Counted from the first letter of the stretch, positions 10,611-22,490 are shown. The stretch is DNA of 64,000 nt from Plantago ovata (GCA_028274465.1 CM051456.1:103577348-103641347); one strand, 5' to 3'. A program made the numbers and translations. Notes: a model not told the origin generated them from the sequence alone.

Positions 10611-10897
10611 CCAAGTGTAATGATTATGAAATAATGAATTTGTGGTGGACCACGTCTTTTGTTTGATCTTGAAGGATTCTTGGTAAGGTTGTGGACTTGT
10701 GGTTGGGTCAAGGCCCTGTTGGACTACATAAACATGATCAATTTGATACGGTATGAGCGAGATGTTTTTAATGTAGTATCATGAAAGACTTTTTTATCAT
10801 GCATTTTATCACATAATGGTGACCAATATTCAAATATCCATATAATAGAGGTAATAAATATTGCCCCTTGAATAATTTATGACTTCTCCCCTGAATT

Positions 10898-12671
10898 CTA
10901 GACCATTGTGCTGGTTTCATGATCTGGAGTTACATTCCTGTTTACAATAGATTGCGATTCGTTCACTGCAGTGGTGTTATCAGGCTGAGCTGCCCGGGAG
11001 CTGTTCGAACGGAACTCTTCTACCGCACGAAAGTATGCGTAAGGACCCCATCCTGATGATGCAAATGAATGAAAACCAACATTAGATACCAGTTGTCTCC
11101 GTAACCACTAAAAGTGCATAACACATAGAACTCTTGAAGATATATATTCTTAACCTTGGTAACGGTAAGGAGGCGGAAAAAAATGCAGGTAGCATAATGT
11201 AGCCACCACAAGACCTGGAATGAAGTTTAAGTTAACAATCAGACTTAGCTACACGTATAAGAGCTGGATACAGACTGTTCAGATATATACAAGCCAAGTC
11301 TTTGAATATTAAAAAGTTACCTAAGAGTCCTCCAGCAAAAACATCTTGCCAGTGATGCCAATAGTCTGATACACGGGATATGCCAACGAGACATGCTCCA
11401 AGGAGAGGGAGCAAAACAACGCACAGTTTTGCCACATGTCCTCTACCATCGAAGCATTTCATTTTTCCTGACAAGTACAGTGAGAGAAAACCAAGCCCTG
11501 CAAATGACCCTGAAAAATTGTTCTACATTTTATTAGATGATCAACGAGTGAAACTCATGCCATCTTTGTAATGTTTAAATTAAAATTAGACCGGTTTTGA
11601 CATGTAACACCCGAGAGTACAAAAAGTGATGGTATTTTTCCATACTTCTTTGAAACTTTATACTATCAATCATGTATGTGATGAAGAAAACTAAGCCACC
11701 TACATGAAGTATGGCCACTTGGAAAACTCTTGTGCCCTTCTCGTATTTCTCTTTCATGTCCATGACATATGACATCGCCCCACTGATCATAGAACTGTCC
11801 AGGGACAAGAATTGTAAGGTTTAAGTAATTAAGGGAATCACAGATTCATATAAGCAGATAGACGGAAGATATATTATGATGTTACTGATGCAGAGATTTT
11901 AAATGATACAGTATTAAGCTCGAATTACATCTTGGCCATCGGGGAAACAACGCCAGAAAAAGTTAGGTCGTGGTCGACCAACTGCATTTTTTATGGCATC
12001 AGTGATAACTCCAGAAATCAGAATTGCAAAGAAAAGTCCTGCAAACCAATAATAAGCAACGTATGCTCTTTGTTCATTACTGGTGACAAATTTTGAAGCT
12101 GAAAATCTGGAGGTTACCGAAATTCAAGGATTGTGTAAACTTAATTGAAGTAATGTTACCTAGAACGCTGTGGTGCAGATCGTAGATATCTCTTCTCCGT
12201 ACGTAGTAGATGACGAAAATGAGAATAGGCAACAGAACAGCAAACAGCTGAATACAAACGTTATGATAGTACATCGTTAGACATCAGCAACTGTATGTAG
12301 CTCAAAATATTTGCGTTGTTGAATAAATTAGAGACACTCACAGGAACTGTCAAAGTAGGCACTGTGTTACCCTTCATCGGATACCTGAGATCTGTCATCA
12401 TGTCCTTACTGACGTAGCGATAGAACGGGTCAGTGATATTCAAGATGATGTCTATGAGACCAAGCAACAGGAGTATGATCCAGTCCAGCTGATGATTCTT
12501 CGCAACTCCTGTCCCATGAGACTTGATGGTATGTTGGCATCCAGGCTCAACCTCATCTGGTCTTGGCTGTTTCGCAACGTGCTTGAATATTAGTATTCTT
12601 CGTTATAATTAAATGATTCGAGAAAAGGATAAAATGATTCGACGAACCTTCAACATATTTCTCCAAGCCAT
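10898..12671 (-). CDS. LPP: Lipid phosphate phosphatase (PAP2 family), eight coding exons, 313 aa
   Basis: An integral membrane enzyme of the type that dephosphorylates phosphatidic acid to diacylglycerol. Coding exons on the minus strand are 12671-12648, 12566-12342, 12247-12160, 12038-11929, 11794-11704, 11509-11321, 11214-11155 and 11052-10898. All have GT/AG introns and phases that add up to 942 nt with a terminal TAG. The start MAWRNMLK is in a short first coding exon. The three PAP2 motifs are intact: KNAVGRPRP (residues 129-137, KX6RP), PSGH (174-177) and [12 protein letters not shown] (224-235, SRX5HX3D). Six hydrophobic segments fit the family's topology, starting at [17 protein letters not shown]. 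The best resemblance is to Arabidopsis LPP1-LPP3. An extra 5'-UTR exon ends at 12672 after an acceptor at 12717. A decayed tandem copy lies upstream (13770-35751). Confidence 0.93.
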
Positions 12672-13020
12672 CTGTACTTATCGCGGGCAGATCCTCAATA
12701 CGCTGGTTCTCAAAATCTGTAAAGAAAAAGGAAACATAACATCAACTACATTCGGGAACAGGTCCCAGAAGCAGGGAGAGGGGGAATTAAACCGACCAAG
12801 ATAACATAACATAAAAAGGCACAATGGAACAACATTGATAAATTTTACAGGAAGGGTTTTAGTTCATGTGATAATGAAAAGAATGAAAGAAGAAAATTAC
12901 AAACCAGCGACAGAGAGGAAATGCCGTTGACAGTGATTTCTAAAATGAGATTTGATACATTTTCATGTTAAACAAAGAGAGAGAGCTGCATGGACGGTTC
13001 ATACATCTCATCATTTATAA
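12672..13020 (-). promoter_or_regulatory. 5' UTR and presumed promoter-proximal region of the LPP gene
   Basis: The 45 bp before the ATG follow a good acceptor (tttctttacag), which implies an intron within the 5' UTR. Farther upstream, blocks such as aacatcaactacatt and gacggttcat match the corresponding region of the LPP pseudogene at about 35760-36140. The duplication therefore includes the leader. No certain TATA box or transcription start could be assigned. Confidence 0.5.
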
Positions 13021-13769
13021 TATATATATACAAAAATAGATTTCTCATTTCTCTCCTTAAGTTGGGTCAGTTTTTTTTATTATTATTATTACAATAATTC
13101 GTGGTCTTGTGCGAATTTGGTCCTATAAGTTTTTTGGATAATAGATAATGAATTCAAAACCTTAAAATAGTAAACATTCTTCAAGATTAAATAGTAGATG
13201 CAGAAAACCAAACTTTGAAATGAAGCTATAATTTTGTTTACATACTGGCCTAAAATCAGTGGAAATAGGTTGGCCTAGTAAGAATGATAAGGATAATAAA
13301 ACTGCTTTCACCAAAAACATACCAGAGAATCCATTGGAATAGATGATAGTAGGCCATATAAGAGCAGAATGTGGTCGTCAAAAGAGATTTTTGTTTGTGA
13401 TGTTGTGCACGAGAGGCAGAGGTCGTTGTGCAGACCTGCCAATGTCAATGAGTTGATTGTTTGGCCTGAAGTTGTCAAGGTCTGGTGACCTATGTACAAT
13501 TCAGCCGTTAGAAGACCTACACTTTCTCCAGCAGCGTGTATAGTTACAATGGAGATCGAACATTTAAGTTTTTCTTCATTCTAAATGACGAATAAGTTGA
13601 TTATAATTGATTTTAGAAATATCAGAGTTCTAAAATAGAAAAATCTATATGTGCTACAGACTAAAGAAAAGGGGACACGGTAACTATATATACAACTATA
13701 CAAGCACTACTAAGCCACTCAAACTCTCAAAGGTCACATATCAAATAGTAGTGTGTATGTATCATGTAT
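13021..13769. other. Spacer between the two LPP copies
   Basis: It contains an AT microsatellite-like stretch near 13018-13090 and otherwise unremarkable AT-rich DNA. Short ORFs here show no family resemblance. Confidence 0.55.
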
Positions 13770-14298
13770 CTACCTTCTTCCAGACCCCACTGCGTCCATT
13801 TCTTGATCTTGCGTTATATTCCTGTTTCCAACAGACGACTGTGGCTGAACTGCTCGGGAGTTGTTGGAACGGAACTCTTTTACTGCACGGAAATAGGCAT
13901 AAGGGCCCCATCCTGATGATCCAATGAAGAACCACCAAAATTATCACAAGTTGAGTAATGTTTAGTTATAGTTCATGTCCTTCAGGGCATGGAAATGTAG
14001 AAAATGTTAACCTTCATGGTGGTTGGGAGGTGGGAAAAACTGTAGGTAGCAGAACATAGCCACTAGACCTGAAATTTTAAGTGTATGTTTACAAACAGAT
14101 CAACTTACAGCATATATAGGAGGGTACAAATTATGTAGATATAATTAGTCGAGTTTATAAATGAAAAGTTACCCAAGAGACTTCCAGCAAAAACGTCTTG
14201 CCAGTGATGCCAATAGTCATCAACACGAGACATGCTGCAAGGATGGGGAGAAAAAAAACACATAACTTTTCCACATGACCTCTCCCGTCAAAGCATTT

Positions 14299-15149
14299 TG
14301 TTGATAAGGAAAATATGTCTAGTTCGTATCGTGCGTTTCCCCACGAACTAAGAGGCTTCGCAAGTACAAGCGTCGGTGAAAGGCCGCGAACCTAGAGGAT
14401 CCGAACCTTGAATTATGTGAACCTCTAGGGCATTTTTACAAATGTGCCTAATTCACTAAAATAACCCCTTTTAGAGAGGGAGAGATTTGGAGGTCCGGAA
14501 CAATGGTCAGAGAGACAAGGAGCATTACGCAAACACTTAACAGGTTAGAGTATACGAAGCTCATTTATTACGAAGCTTAAATACTTGTTTGTATTGTCTT
14601 ACAATTGGATCAGGACAAGGTTCGCATCACAACGACATAGAGAGAAAGGACAAGAGAAGTGTGGAATCTTCTAGATAGCACAAGAAGATGTACGCAAATG
14701 GGCCTGGGCCAAGCCCATAAAGGTCAACGTTGGGCCTACTCAACATAGGTGGACGAATATGAAGCTGACAGATGGAAGCGGGAGATTGGGCGGACCTAGG
14801 GTTTGCCATCAACTATATAAGGGCACCATTTCCAAAGAAAAAGGTAACTGGTCTTAATTAAGTACATTTATTACTCTCGGACAAGGAGAACCTTCAAGCT
14901 CCTTCAAGTAAAGTCTCGCACCGGCTTGCCTAAGTCAAGCCGGAGATAAACACACATCCACACGCGCCTTTCTAATCTCAGGTGTTCAACTGGACATAGA
15001 GAGAACCAGAAGCCTTGGGAGCCCGCATTGAACAAAGACTTGTGTGTTGTGTTAAATTATGGCGACTTAGAGAGTTTGGTAGTTCTTTATAGTTCGAGAA
15101 GTTTGTAATTTAAGAGCGTTTGTAATCTTACTGGATTTTCACCTCTACA
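14299..15149 (+). repeat. 5' LTR of Tat element A
   Basis: It matches the 3' LTR at 27501-28350 almost perfectly, starts TGTTGATAAG and ends CCTCTACA. A TATA-like ctatataag at about 14813 would serve as promoter. An 8-bp stem with a 7-base loop at 14921-14943 has its loop inverted relative to the other LTR. Confidence 0.95.
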
Positions 15150-15153
15150 TTTT

Positions 15154-15170
15154 TGGCGCCGTCTGTGGGA
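15154..15170 (+). other. Primer-binding site of element A
   Basis: The sequence tggcgccgtctgtggga lies 4 bases after the 5' LTR, where plant Ty3/gypsy elements place the tRNA primer-binding site. The tRNA species was not assigned. Confidence 0.8.
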
Positions 15171-15209
15171 ATCTTTACTAAAAGATTTCCAGGACTCCAC
15201 TGAGAAGAG

Positions 15210-18200
15210 ATGGTAGGACATAATTATTCAACTCGAAACCAAGGAAGAGGAAGAGGAAGGCCACCAGGCCGAGGAAGAGGAAAGTCAAGAGGAGGAAGAG
15301 GAAATAGTGGAGTCAGTAGAAATGTAAATGTAGGGAGAAGAAATGAACAGCAAGATGGAGACACTGCCAGTAACTCGGCTACAAATTCACTGGGCAATGA
15401 GCAAGAGAGAGAGAGAAGATTGGCTATTCAAAGAGCAGAGCTAAATAACTTGGAACACCGAAGGAGAGTGGCAGAGGAAGAGTTACGTCAACTAGAAGAT
15501 GCCAGAAGGAATCTTGTGCAAGACAATCTAGCAAGGACGGTGAGTCCGGTGGTAGTAAACCCACCAATTGAGACCACACTTCAAGGATCTCAACCGTTGA
15601 ACCCATTAGCACCACCATTCGTCCCTGGCTCGACAGAGGGGGTAGTTACGACAGCTATCCCGGTTCAAGATTCACAAGCTCAGGAAAGGAATTTTGTGTT
15701 GCCAAATGGACATGTGTTAGACAATCGCGCACTCTTTGGTTTGACAAATGAGCAACTAAGTCGACTTCATGACTTGTTTCAATTTGAGTTAGGAGGTACC
15801 ACTGAGATTCCGACCTCTTTGCTAGCACCATCGCATGCTCAGGTAGCCACAACAAGAGAAAACATCCGACATGTTACTTTGCCCTTGGCTACTCAACCTA
15901 TGAGAAGCATAGTAGATCTAACCAACAATGACCTCTTGAACTTGCAGGATAACATCCGTCATGTTAATCCTCCTGCTCCGACACGTCCACTGAACTTGGA
16001 CTTGGGTGGGACATCAAGTAGACCAGTTCAAGATAGACTTACTTTTCCATGGGAGACGAGGACTACCCAAGGTCAAGCACAAGACATTACAAGGTCAGAA
16101 GATTTAAGGCAAGTGCTACAAAGAATATCGGATATTCAAGCAGAAAACGCGAGAGTGATACCCACCTCAGGGATAAGCGCGACTCAACTAATTCCAACTC
16201 AAGATGCGATGGTTACCACTGTTCATCGATCCCAGGAGCATGCAAGAGAAACTCAACCACGAGGTGGACAAACAAGACAAGAGATGGAGAAACAATTAAC
16301 ACCGGAAGAGATAGCCAAAGAGCAGAGAGAACTTCTCAAAAAGATGAATGACCTAAGCAAGCGGATATCGTCTAAAGAGAAGGAGAAAGTCCAAATCAAG
16401 AACCCATTGAGTTTGGAAATCAGAAAGGAGCAAAAGAAGCCTGACACGACCATACCATCATTGGAGCAGTATTACGGAAAATCATGTCCATACGGATTTA
16501 TCAGTAGATTTGAGAGTAGGATGGAAGCGTATGGACACAATGAAAACATGTGTGCTCTAACATTTCCAACCACCCTCTTTGACGACGCTATGGACTGGTG
16601 GGGACGCTTAGCGCACGGGTCAATAAAGAGCTATGAGCAGCTCAAGAACGAGTTTGTGCATAAGTTTGACAGAATGAGGAAGATGAAAAAACCATCTACC
16701 GACCTCAAGAAGATCATCCAAGATCCTCAAGAGAATGTACGTCACTTTCTCGTGAGATTCAACGAGGTAGCCATGGAAGTTGAACCCCATAATGTCAAAC
16801 AAAGGGCCATATACCTGTATGAGAATACAACCAATCAGAGACTCAGAGATGTGATAGCCACAAATGGGCAAAATCTGGAGACAGATGAAGATTTTGATGA
16901 AATGTGCTCTAGCTTCAAGAACTCTGAAGATTTTAGAGAAAATGCGCAGATCAGAGCGGGGTACAAGAAAGATAAGGAACTAATCAAGCCGAACAATCCG
17001 AACAATTCCTCGAAGTTTAAGAAGCCAGATCAAAGAGGAGGGAAAGACGGGAGAAATCATTTTCCCAGGGAGAGAACTCCACCCAAGAGATACACATACT
17101 ACACAGCTCTAAATCGACCAAGATCCGACATCTTGGCATCGATAGTTGAGAAGAAGATAAACATAAAGTGGCCAAAGCCTATACAACCTTCGGAGAGATC
17201 TGAAAACTCTAGACTTTATTGCAAATTTCATAGAGGGAAAGGTCATGACACTGAAGATTGTATGTGGCTAAAGACGGAGATAGAGGGATTAGTGAGAGAT
17301 GGTTACTTAAGAAGGTTTGAAGCCAAAGAGGAACAATCAAGACATGAGAGAAGAGATCGACAGAGAAAAGAAAGAAGAGAAGAGGATAGAGAGGGGAGGT
17401 ACGAGGACAAAGGCAAAGCCAGAGAACAAGATCATCATCGAAGGAACAAGGAAAGACAAAGGGATGAAGACGAGGATGATGATAACTTGCCAAGGTTTGG
17501 AGTCATCACCATATCTGGAGGACCGGCAGGGGGAGACACAAGGAAGGCTAGAGAGAAAACAGCCTCGTATCTGAGAGAGGTCGCTGATGCATATGGAGAT
17601 CCATGTACAAAAGGTTCAGCGGAAAACAAGATAACATTCGACGACAGCGAGATCCCAAACCAGAGCCCATGTGATGGAGATACCGAAGAGCCGGATGTGC
17701 CATTGGTAGTTTCAGCGGACATCGCGGCCTATACAGTAAGGAAGGTTCTAGTTGACACGGGAAGCTCGGTCAATGTTATATTGCTGAGAACGTTGAAGAG
17801 AATGAGGGTGGATCTCAGAGAAATGGAAAAGGTCGGAAGCTCCTTAGTTGGTTTTGGAGGTGAGCAAATTTACCCGTTGGGGAGAGTGTACTTGAAAGTC
17901 TCCTTGGGTACAAAGCCACAAAGAGTGACACGACATATACCGTTCCTTGTGGTGGACATTGAGTTTTCTTACCAAGTGGTGCTAGGAAGACCAGCACTTC
18001 GGATCTTTCACGCAGTGGCATCAACTCTACACAATAGAGTAAAGTTTCCTACGCCGGCAGGAATAGGACAAGAAGTGGGAAACATAAATCAAGCTTGGGA
18101 GTGCTACACTCTCTCAGTCAGGAGAAACTCACTTTCGAAAGAAGAGGCAAGAGATCGGAGGACGAGAGAGGAAAGAGAAATGTTTGTCATCAAAGAAGCA

Positions 18201-21200
18201 CCCACAAAGAAGCGAAAAGTAAGTCCGTCACTTACTAAAGACCAAAGAAGAGGAGAAGCTTTAAAAGCAAGAGAAGAACTCAATGAGGAAGAGATCCACC
18301 CAGAGGAGTACAAGGTCATCCCAGAGGAGCCCGTCGCTCCAACTCCTAAGAAAAGATTCTTACAGCAAAATAAGATACAACCCAAAGAAACGACCAGAGA
18401 AGTGCAGATCATAGATGGAGATCCGGAGAAAACAACAAGGATAGGAACGGAGATGGATTGGGAAGTGGAATGTAAGTTAATAGCGTGTCTCAAGGAGAAT
18501 GCCGATGTGTTTGCTTGGAGCACAAACGACTTGGTAGGAATTGATCCGTCCATAGCAGTTCACCGGCTGAACATGGACCCCAAGGTCACACACATAAGGC
18601 AGAAGAGAACTAATTTTGGACCAAAGAAAGAAGCAATTATCGCTGCGGAGGTGGAGAGATTGCTAAAAGCCGGACACATTGAGGAGGTTCGCTATTCGAA
18701 CTGGGTTTGCAATGTAGTGTTGGTAGAAAAGCCAGGGACCGGCAAGTGGAGGATGTGTAATAACTTTACGCGACTTAACAAATTCTGCCCAAAGGATCCC
18801 TACCCTCTCCCAAGGATAGATCAGCTAGTGGATTCAACAGCGGGATGTGCCTTGTTAAGCTTCATGGATGCGTATCAAGGCTTTTACCAAATCAAGATGG
18901 CAAAAGAGGATATCCCAAGAACAGCATTTTTTGCAGCTGGAGGTGTTTATTGCTTTAAGGTCATGCCCTTCGGCTTGAAAAATGCAGGAGCAACTTACCA
19001 AAGGCTCGTGAACCAAATGTTCAAAGAGGAGATAGGTAAAACAATGGAGGTTTATGTGGATGACATGCTGGTAAAGAGCAAGAAGGAAATTGACCATATA
19101 GCACATTTGAACAAGTGTTTTGCTATCTTGAGAAAGTATGGGATGAAACTCAACCCCTCAAAATGCACTTTCGGAGTAAAAGGAGGAAAATTTTTGGGTT
19201 ACATGGTCAGAGAGAGAGGGATAGAAGCAAATCCAGAAAAGATCCGAGCAATCCAAGACCTTCCGCATCCGAGAACACACAATGAGGTACAGCAGTTAGT
19301 AGGGAAGGTCATTGCGCTGAGTCGGTTCATCTCAAGGTCTGCAGAAAAGAACCTTCCTTTTTTCAAGATACTGAGGAAATCAGAGAAAGATAAAAAGAAG
19401 AATGAAAATTTTGTGTGGGATGATGAGTGCAAACAAGCACTGGAAGACCTCAAGAGCTACCTACAATCGCCGCCACTACTCGCAAAAGCATTGGAAGGAG
19501 AGCCACTATACTTGTATTTAGCCTATACATACGAAGCTATCAGCTCCGTTTTAGTAAGGATGCAAGGTAGTGAATGCCTGCCCATTTACTACGTCAGTAA
19601 GGCATTGGCGGCGGCAGAAACAAGATATTTGGACGTGGAGAAGTTAGCTTATGCCCTACTTCACACCACAAGGAAGCTGAAACCATATTTTCGAGCTCAT
19701 AAGGTCATTGTACTTACACATGAACCCCTGAAGCAAGTGTTAGGGAGACCAGAACACTCAGGAAGGTTAGCCAAGTGGGCTATTGAATTAAGTGAGCATG
19801 ATATAGATTTCCAAGCTCCGTCAGCAAGGAAAGCTCAAGTAATTGCAGACTTCATCGTAGAGTTCCCAACAAGACCACAACACATGGTTACAGAAGAAGA
19901 AGAAAGTAAAAAGGCATCCGTCATGTCTTTAATTGAGAACCCTGCAAATGACCAAGAAAATAAAGCAGAAGATGAAATGGTGAAAGAAAAGGAGAGGAGT
20001 CAAAAGCAAGAGAGCAAAGAATGCTGGGAGTTAAGAGTAGATGGATCTTCTTTGACAAATGTTGGGGGAGCAGGAGTGTATCTAGTTGGACCGAGAGGGG
20101 CAGAACTAGAGTTTGCTATTACACTACCTTTCAAGATCACAAACAATGAGGCAGAATATGAAGCTCTTTTGAATGGGATAAAAATAGCAAAGGCCTTGGG
20201 AGTAGAATATTTGGAGGCGTACACAGATTCGCAGTTGGTGGAATATCAATTTCGGGGACAATTTGAGGCAACACACCCTAGTATGAGAAGCTATTTAAAC
20301 TTTCTGAAAGAGGAAGCGGAAGAGTTCAAAGAATTCAAGCTGAAGTTGATCCCACGAAGAGAGAATGATAGAGCCGATGTGTTAGCCAAATATGCATCTA
20401 CTTCAAGAGCAATAGACACAAGGAGGATAATGCTAATGGAACAAACCAAACCGTCCGTCACGGTAGAAGAACAGCTCATCTTGAACATCGAGGAAGATGA
20501 TAATTGGATGCAAGAGATCAGGAGGTACTTGACTAGGGGAACGCTCCCGGTTATTAAGGACCATGCAAAGAGAGTGGTTGCAAGATCACTAAGATACTTG
20601 ATGATTGGGAATGACTTGTACCGGAGATCATTTGCAGGTACTCACTTGAGATGCTTGACAAACTTGGAAGCAAAACAGATTTTGGCAGAAGTACATGAAG
20701 GGAGTTGTGGAAATCACTCTGGAGGAAGGTCATTAGCTCAGAAAATTTTAAGACAAGAATACTATTGGCCGAAGATCATTGCAGATTCTATTCGATATGC
20801 AAAAGCATGCACGGTTTGTCAGAAATATGCCAAGCAAAGCACAAAACCAGCCAGAGAGATCAAGCAAACTATAATCACATGCCCATTTGACAGATGGGGA
20901 ATTGATATAGTAGGACCGTTACCAAAAGGAACGGGGCAGAAGAAGTTCCTAATTGTAGCAGTTGAATATTTCTCCAAATGGGTCGAGGCAGAGGCAGTAT
21001 CTACAATCTCAGAGAACAAGGTGCTGGACTTCATTTGGAAGAATATAGTGTGTCGGTTCGGGCTACCAAGAGCTATAGTCTCGGACAATGGAACACAATT
21101 TTCTGGAAAGAAGCTCAAAGAGTGGTGCAAAAAGATGAAGATAGAGCAAAGGTTCACATCTGTTTACTATCCCCAATCAAATGGTCAAGTGGAGAGAACC

Positions 21201-21731
21201 AACAGGACGTTGGTGGAACTTATTGAGAAGAGACTTAAGGCATGCCAAGGAGATTGGGTAGATGAGCTAGATGGAGTCCTATGGGCATACAGAACTACCT
21301 CAAGAACAGCGACTCAAGAAACACCATTTCACTTGGTCTATGGATCAGAAGCTGTGATACCGGCCGAGGAAGTGGTAGAGACCCTGAGGATACAAGGTTA
21401 CGAACCTGGAGACAATCATGAGGCAAGAGTTATGGACCTAGACACATTGGAGGAACTAAGGAGTACTGCTCTAGTGAGGATCATAAACTACCAGAACAGA
21501 GTGGCAAGAAGCTACAACAAGAATGTGAAGAACAGAGAGCTGCAAGTGGGAGATCTGGTACTGAGGAAAGCAACACATCAAGATGGAACAGGCAAACTTG
21601 AGCCAAAATGGAAAGGGCCGTACAAAATCACCAAAGCAGGAGCGAATGGCAGCTACGAGCTAGCAGATGAAGAAGACAAAGGATGGAAGAGACCATGGAA
21701 CATTAAGAACCTGAGGAAATTCTACACTTGA
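15210..21731 (+). CDS. gag-pol polyprotein of Tat element A, 2173 aa, looks whole
   Basis: A single reading frame from 15210 to 21731. Approximate parts: an Arg/Gly-rich N-terminus; a retrotransposon gag domain (residues about 420-560); a zinc-finger-like CKFHRGKGHDTEDC (about 670-683); an aspartic protease with VDTGSS (about 846); reverse transcriptase with YVDD (about 1281); a first RNase H (about 1400-1530); an archaeal-type RNase H (about 1605-1735, from LRVDGSS to ADVLAKYAS); then integrase with a zinc-binding HHCC region (about 1828-1870) and the DDE residues in DIVGP, SDNGTQF and VERTNR. The order PR-RT-RH-aRH-INT is that of Tat elements. Host proteins play no part here. It is convergent with the antisense gene that ends at 23049. 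Confidence 0.95.
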   Translation: MVGHNYSTRNQGRGRGRPPGRGRGKSRGGRGNSGVSRNVNVGRRNEQQDGDTASNSATNSLGNEQERERRLAIQRAELNNLEHRRRVAEEELRQLEDARRNLVQDNLARTVSPVVVNPPIETTLQGSQPLNPLAPPFVPGSTEGVVTTAIPVQDSQAQERNFVLPNGHVLDNRALFGLTNEQLSRLHDLFQFELGGTTEIPTSLLAPSHAQVATTRENIRHVTLPLATQPMRSIVDLTNNDLLNLQDNIRHVNPPAPTRPLNLDLGGTSSRPVQDRLTFPWETRTTQGQAQDITRSEDLRQVLQRISDIQAENARVIPTSGISATQLIPTQDAMVTTVHRSQEHARETQPRGGQTRQEMEKQLTPEEIAKEQRELLKKMNDLSKRISSKEKEKVQIKNPLSLEIRKEQKKPDTTIPSLEQYYGKSCPYGFISRFESRMEAYGHNENMCALTFPTTLFDDAMDWWGRLAHGSIKSYEQLKNEFVHKFDRMRKMKKPSTDLKKIIQDPQENVRHFLVRFNEVAMEVEPHNVKQRAIYLYENTTNQRLRDVIATNGQNLETDEDFDEMCSSFKNSEDFRENAQIRAGYKKDKELIKPNNPNNSSKFKKPDQRGGKDGRNHFPRERTPPKRYTYYTALNRPRSDILASIVEKKINIKWPKPIQPSERSENSRLYCKFHRGKGHDTEDCMWLKTEIEGLVRDGYLRRFEAKEEQSRHERRDRQRKERREEDREGRYEDKGKAREQDHHRRNKERQRDEDEDDDNLPRFGVITISGGPAGGDTRKAREKTASYLREVADAYGDPCTKGSAENKITFDDSEIPNQSPCDGDTEEPDVPLVVSADIAAYTVRKVLVDTGSSVNVILLRTLKRMRVDLREMEKVGSSLVGFGGEQIYPLGRVYLKVSLGTKPQRVTRHIPFLVVDIEFSYQVVLGRPALRIFHAVASTLHNRVKFPTPAGIGQEVGNINQAWECYTLSVRRNSLSKEEARDRRTREEREMFVIKEAPTKKRKVSPSLTKDQRRGEALKAREELNEEEIHPEEYKVIPEEPVAPTPKKRFLQQNKIQPKETTREVQIIDGDPEKTTRIGTEMDWEVECKLIACLKENADVFAWSTNDLVGIDPSIAVHRLNMDPKVTHIRQKRTNFGPKKEAIIAAEVERLLKAGHIEEVRYSNWVCNVVLVEKPGTGKWRMCNNFTRLNKFCPKDPYPLPRIDQLVDSTAGCALLSFMDAYQGFYQIKMAKEDIPRTAFFAAGGVYCFKVMPFGLKNAGATYQRLVNQMFKEEIGKTMEVYVDDMLVKSKKEIDHIAHLNKCFAILRKYGMKLNPSKCTFGVKGGKFLGYMVRERGIEANPEKIRAIQDLPHPRTHNEVQQLVGKVIALSRFISRSAEKNLPFFKILRKSEKDKKKNENFVWDDECKQALEDLKSYLQSPPLLAKALEGEPLYLYLAYTYEAISSVLVRMQGSECLPIYYVSKALAAAETRYLDVEKLAYALLHTTRKLKPYFRAHKVIVLTHEPLKQVLGRPEHSGRLAKWAIELSEHDIDFQAPSARKAQVIADFIVEFPTRPQHMVTEEEESKKASVMSLIENPANDQENKAEDEMVKEKERSQKQESKECWELRVDGSSLTNVGGAGVYLVGPRGAELEFAITLPFKITNNEAEYEALLNGIKIAKALGVEYLEAYTDSQLVEYQFRGQFEATHPSMRSYLNFLKEEAEEFKEFKLKLIPRRENDRADVLAKYASTSRAIDTRRIMLMEQTKPSVTVEEQLILNIEEDDNWMQEIRRYLTRGTLPVIKDHAKRVVARSLRYLMIGNDLYRRSFAGTHLRCLTNLEAKQILAEVHEGSCGNHSGGRSLAQKILRQEYYWPKIIADSIRYAKACTVCQKYAKQSTKPAREIKQTIITCPFDRWGIDIVGPLPKGTGQKKFLIVAVEYFSKWVEAEAVSTISENKVLDFIWKNIVCRFGLPRAIVSDNGTQFSGKKLKEWCKKMKIEQRFTSVYYPQSNGQVERTNRTLVELIEKRLKACQGDWVDELDGVLWAYRTTSRTATQETPFHLVYGSEAVIPAEEVVETLRIQGYEPGDNHEARVMDLDTLEELRSTALVRIINYQNRVARSYNKNVKNRELQVGDLVLRKATHQDGTGKLEPKWKGPYKITKAGANGSYELADEEDKGWKRPWNIKNLRKFYT

Positions 21732-22050
21732 GGAAAAAAGAACAGAGATGGGAGAGTAGAAAACCACATAGGAACTTTGATGTTTTGTTTTATTTTTCCT
21801 TTTTTGAACCTTTTTATTTGTCTAAAGAGTTGTAATGATTTCCGTCAAATTCATTAACAGCTACTTATGAACAATTCAGTTTGATGCAAACTTGTTACGG
21901 CCTTAACATTTTAGATGTCTGTCAAATACTTATTAAGATAGCAATTTTACACAGATGAAATTGTTATTAAGAGATAAAGAGCCAAAAGAGGATGAGGAGA
22001 AAGAGAGAGTATTTATCGAAGCTAATCGGTAAACAAGTTGGAGAGGCTCG

Positions 22051-22490
22051 AGACGAAAAATTTTCACCGGGAAAATTTTTTAGGTCTTAACTTATTAAAA
22101 TAAGTGCCGTGAGAGCTTCGCATATTTTACGTCAAAATGAGCGTCGGATAAGGAGGCGGACCGAGATGAAAAATTTTCACCGGGAAAATTTTTAGATCTT
22201 AACTTATTAAAATAAGTGCCGTGAGAGCTTCGCATATTTTACGTCAAAATGAGCGTCGGATAAGGAGGCGGACCGAGATGAAAAATTTTCACCGGGAAAA
22301 TTTTTAGATCTTAACTTATTAAAATAAGTGCCGTGAGAGCTTCGCATATTTTACGTCAAAAAGAGCGTCGGATAAGGAGGTGGACTGAGACGAAAAATTT
22401 TCACCGGAAAATTTTTAGGTCTTAACTTATTAAAATAAGTACCGTGAGAGCTTCGCATATTTACGTCAAAAAGAGTATCGGACGAAGACG
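22051..22490 (+). repeat. Tandem repeat, about four units of 111-113 bp
   Basis: Units start at about 22051, 22164, 22275 and 22388. Each contains the self-complementary phrase aaaaattttcaccgggaaaa followed by cttaacttattaaaataag and a gagagcttcgcatattt phrase. It lies between the 3' ends of gag-pol and the antisense gene. Amplified tandem repeats in the 3' region are known in Retand-type Tat elements. The related element B keeps only a partial unit near 47475-47550. Confidence 0.92.

Noticed and set aside
13762-13947. 61-residue ORF at the end of the LPP pseudogene
   Set aside because: It is in the wrong frame over the terminal LPP exon; the true LPP frame is different and ends in TAG at 13770.
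14627-14812. 61-residue ORF repeated at 27829-28014
   Set aside because: It lies inside the LTRs of element A and is present twice only because LTRs are duplicates. No family resemblance.
16049-16351. Out-of-frame ORFs over gag-pol of element A
   Set aside because: They are shadows of the long gag-pol frame with no motif support.
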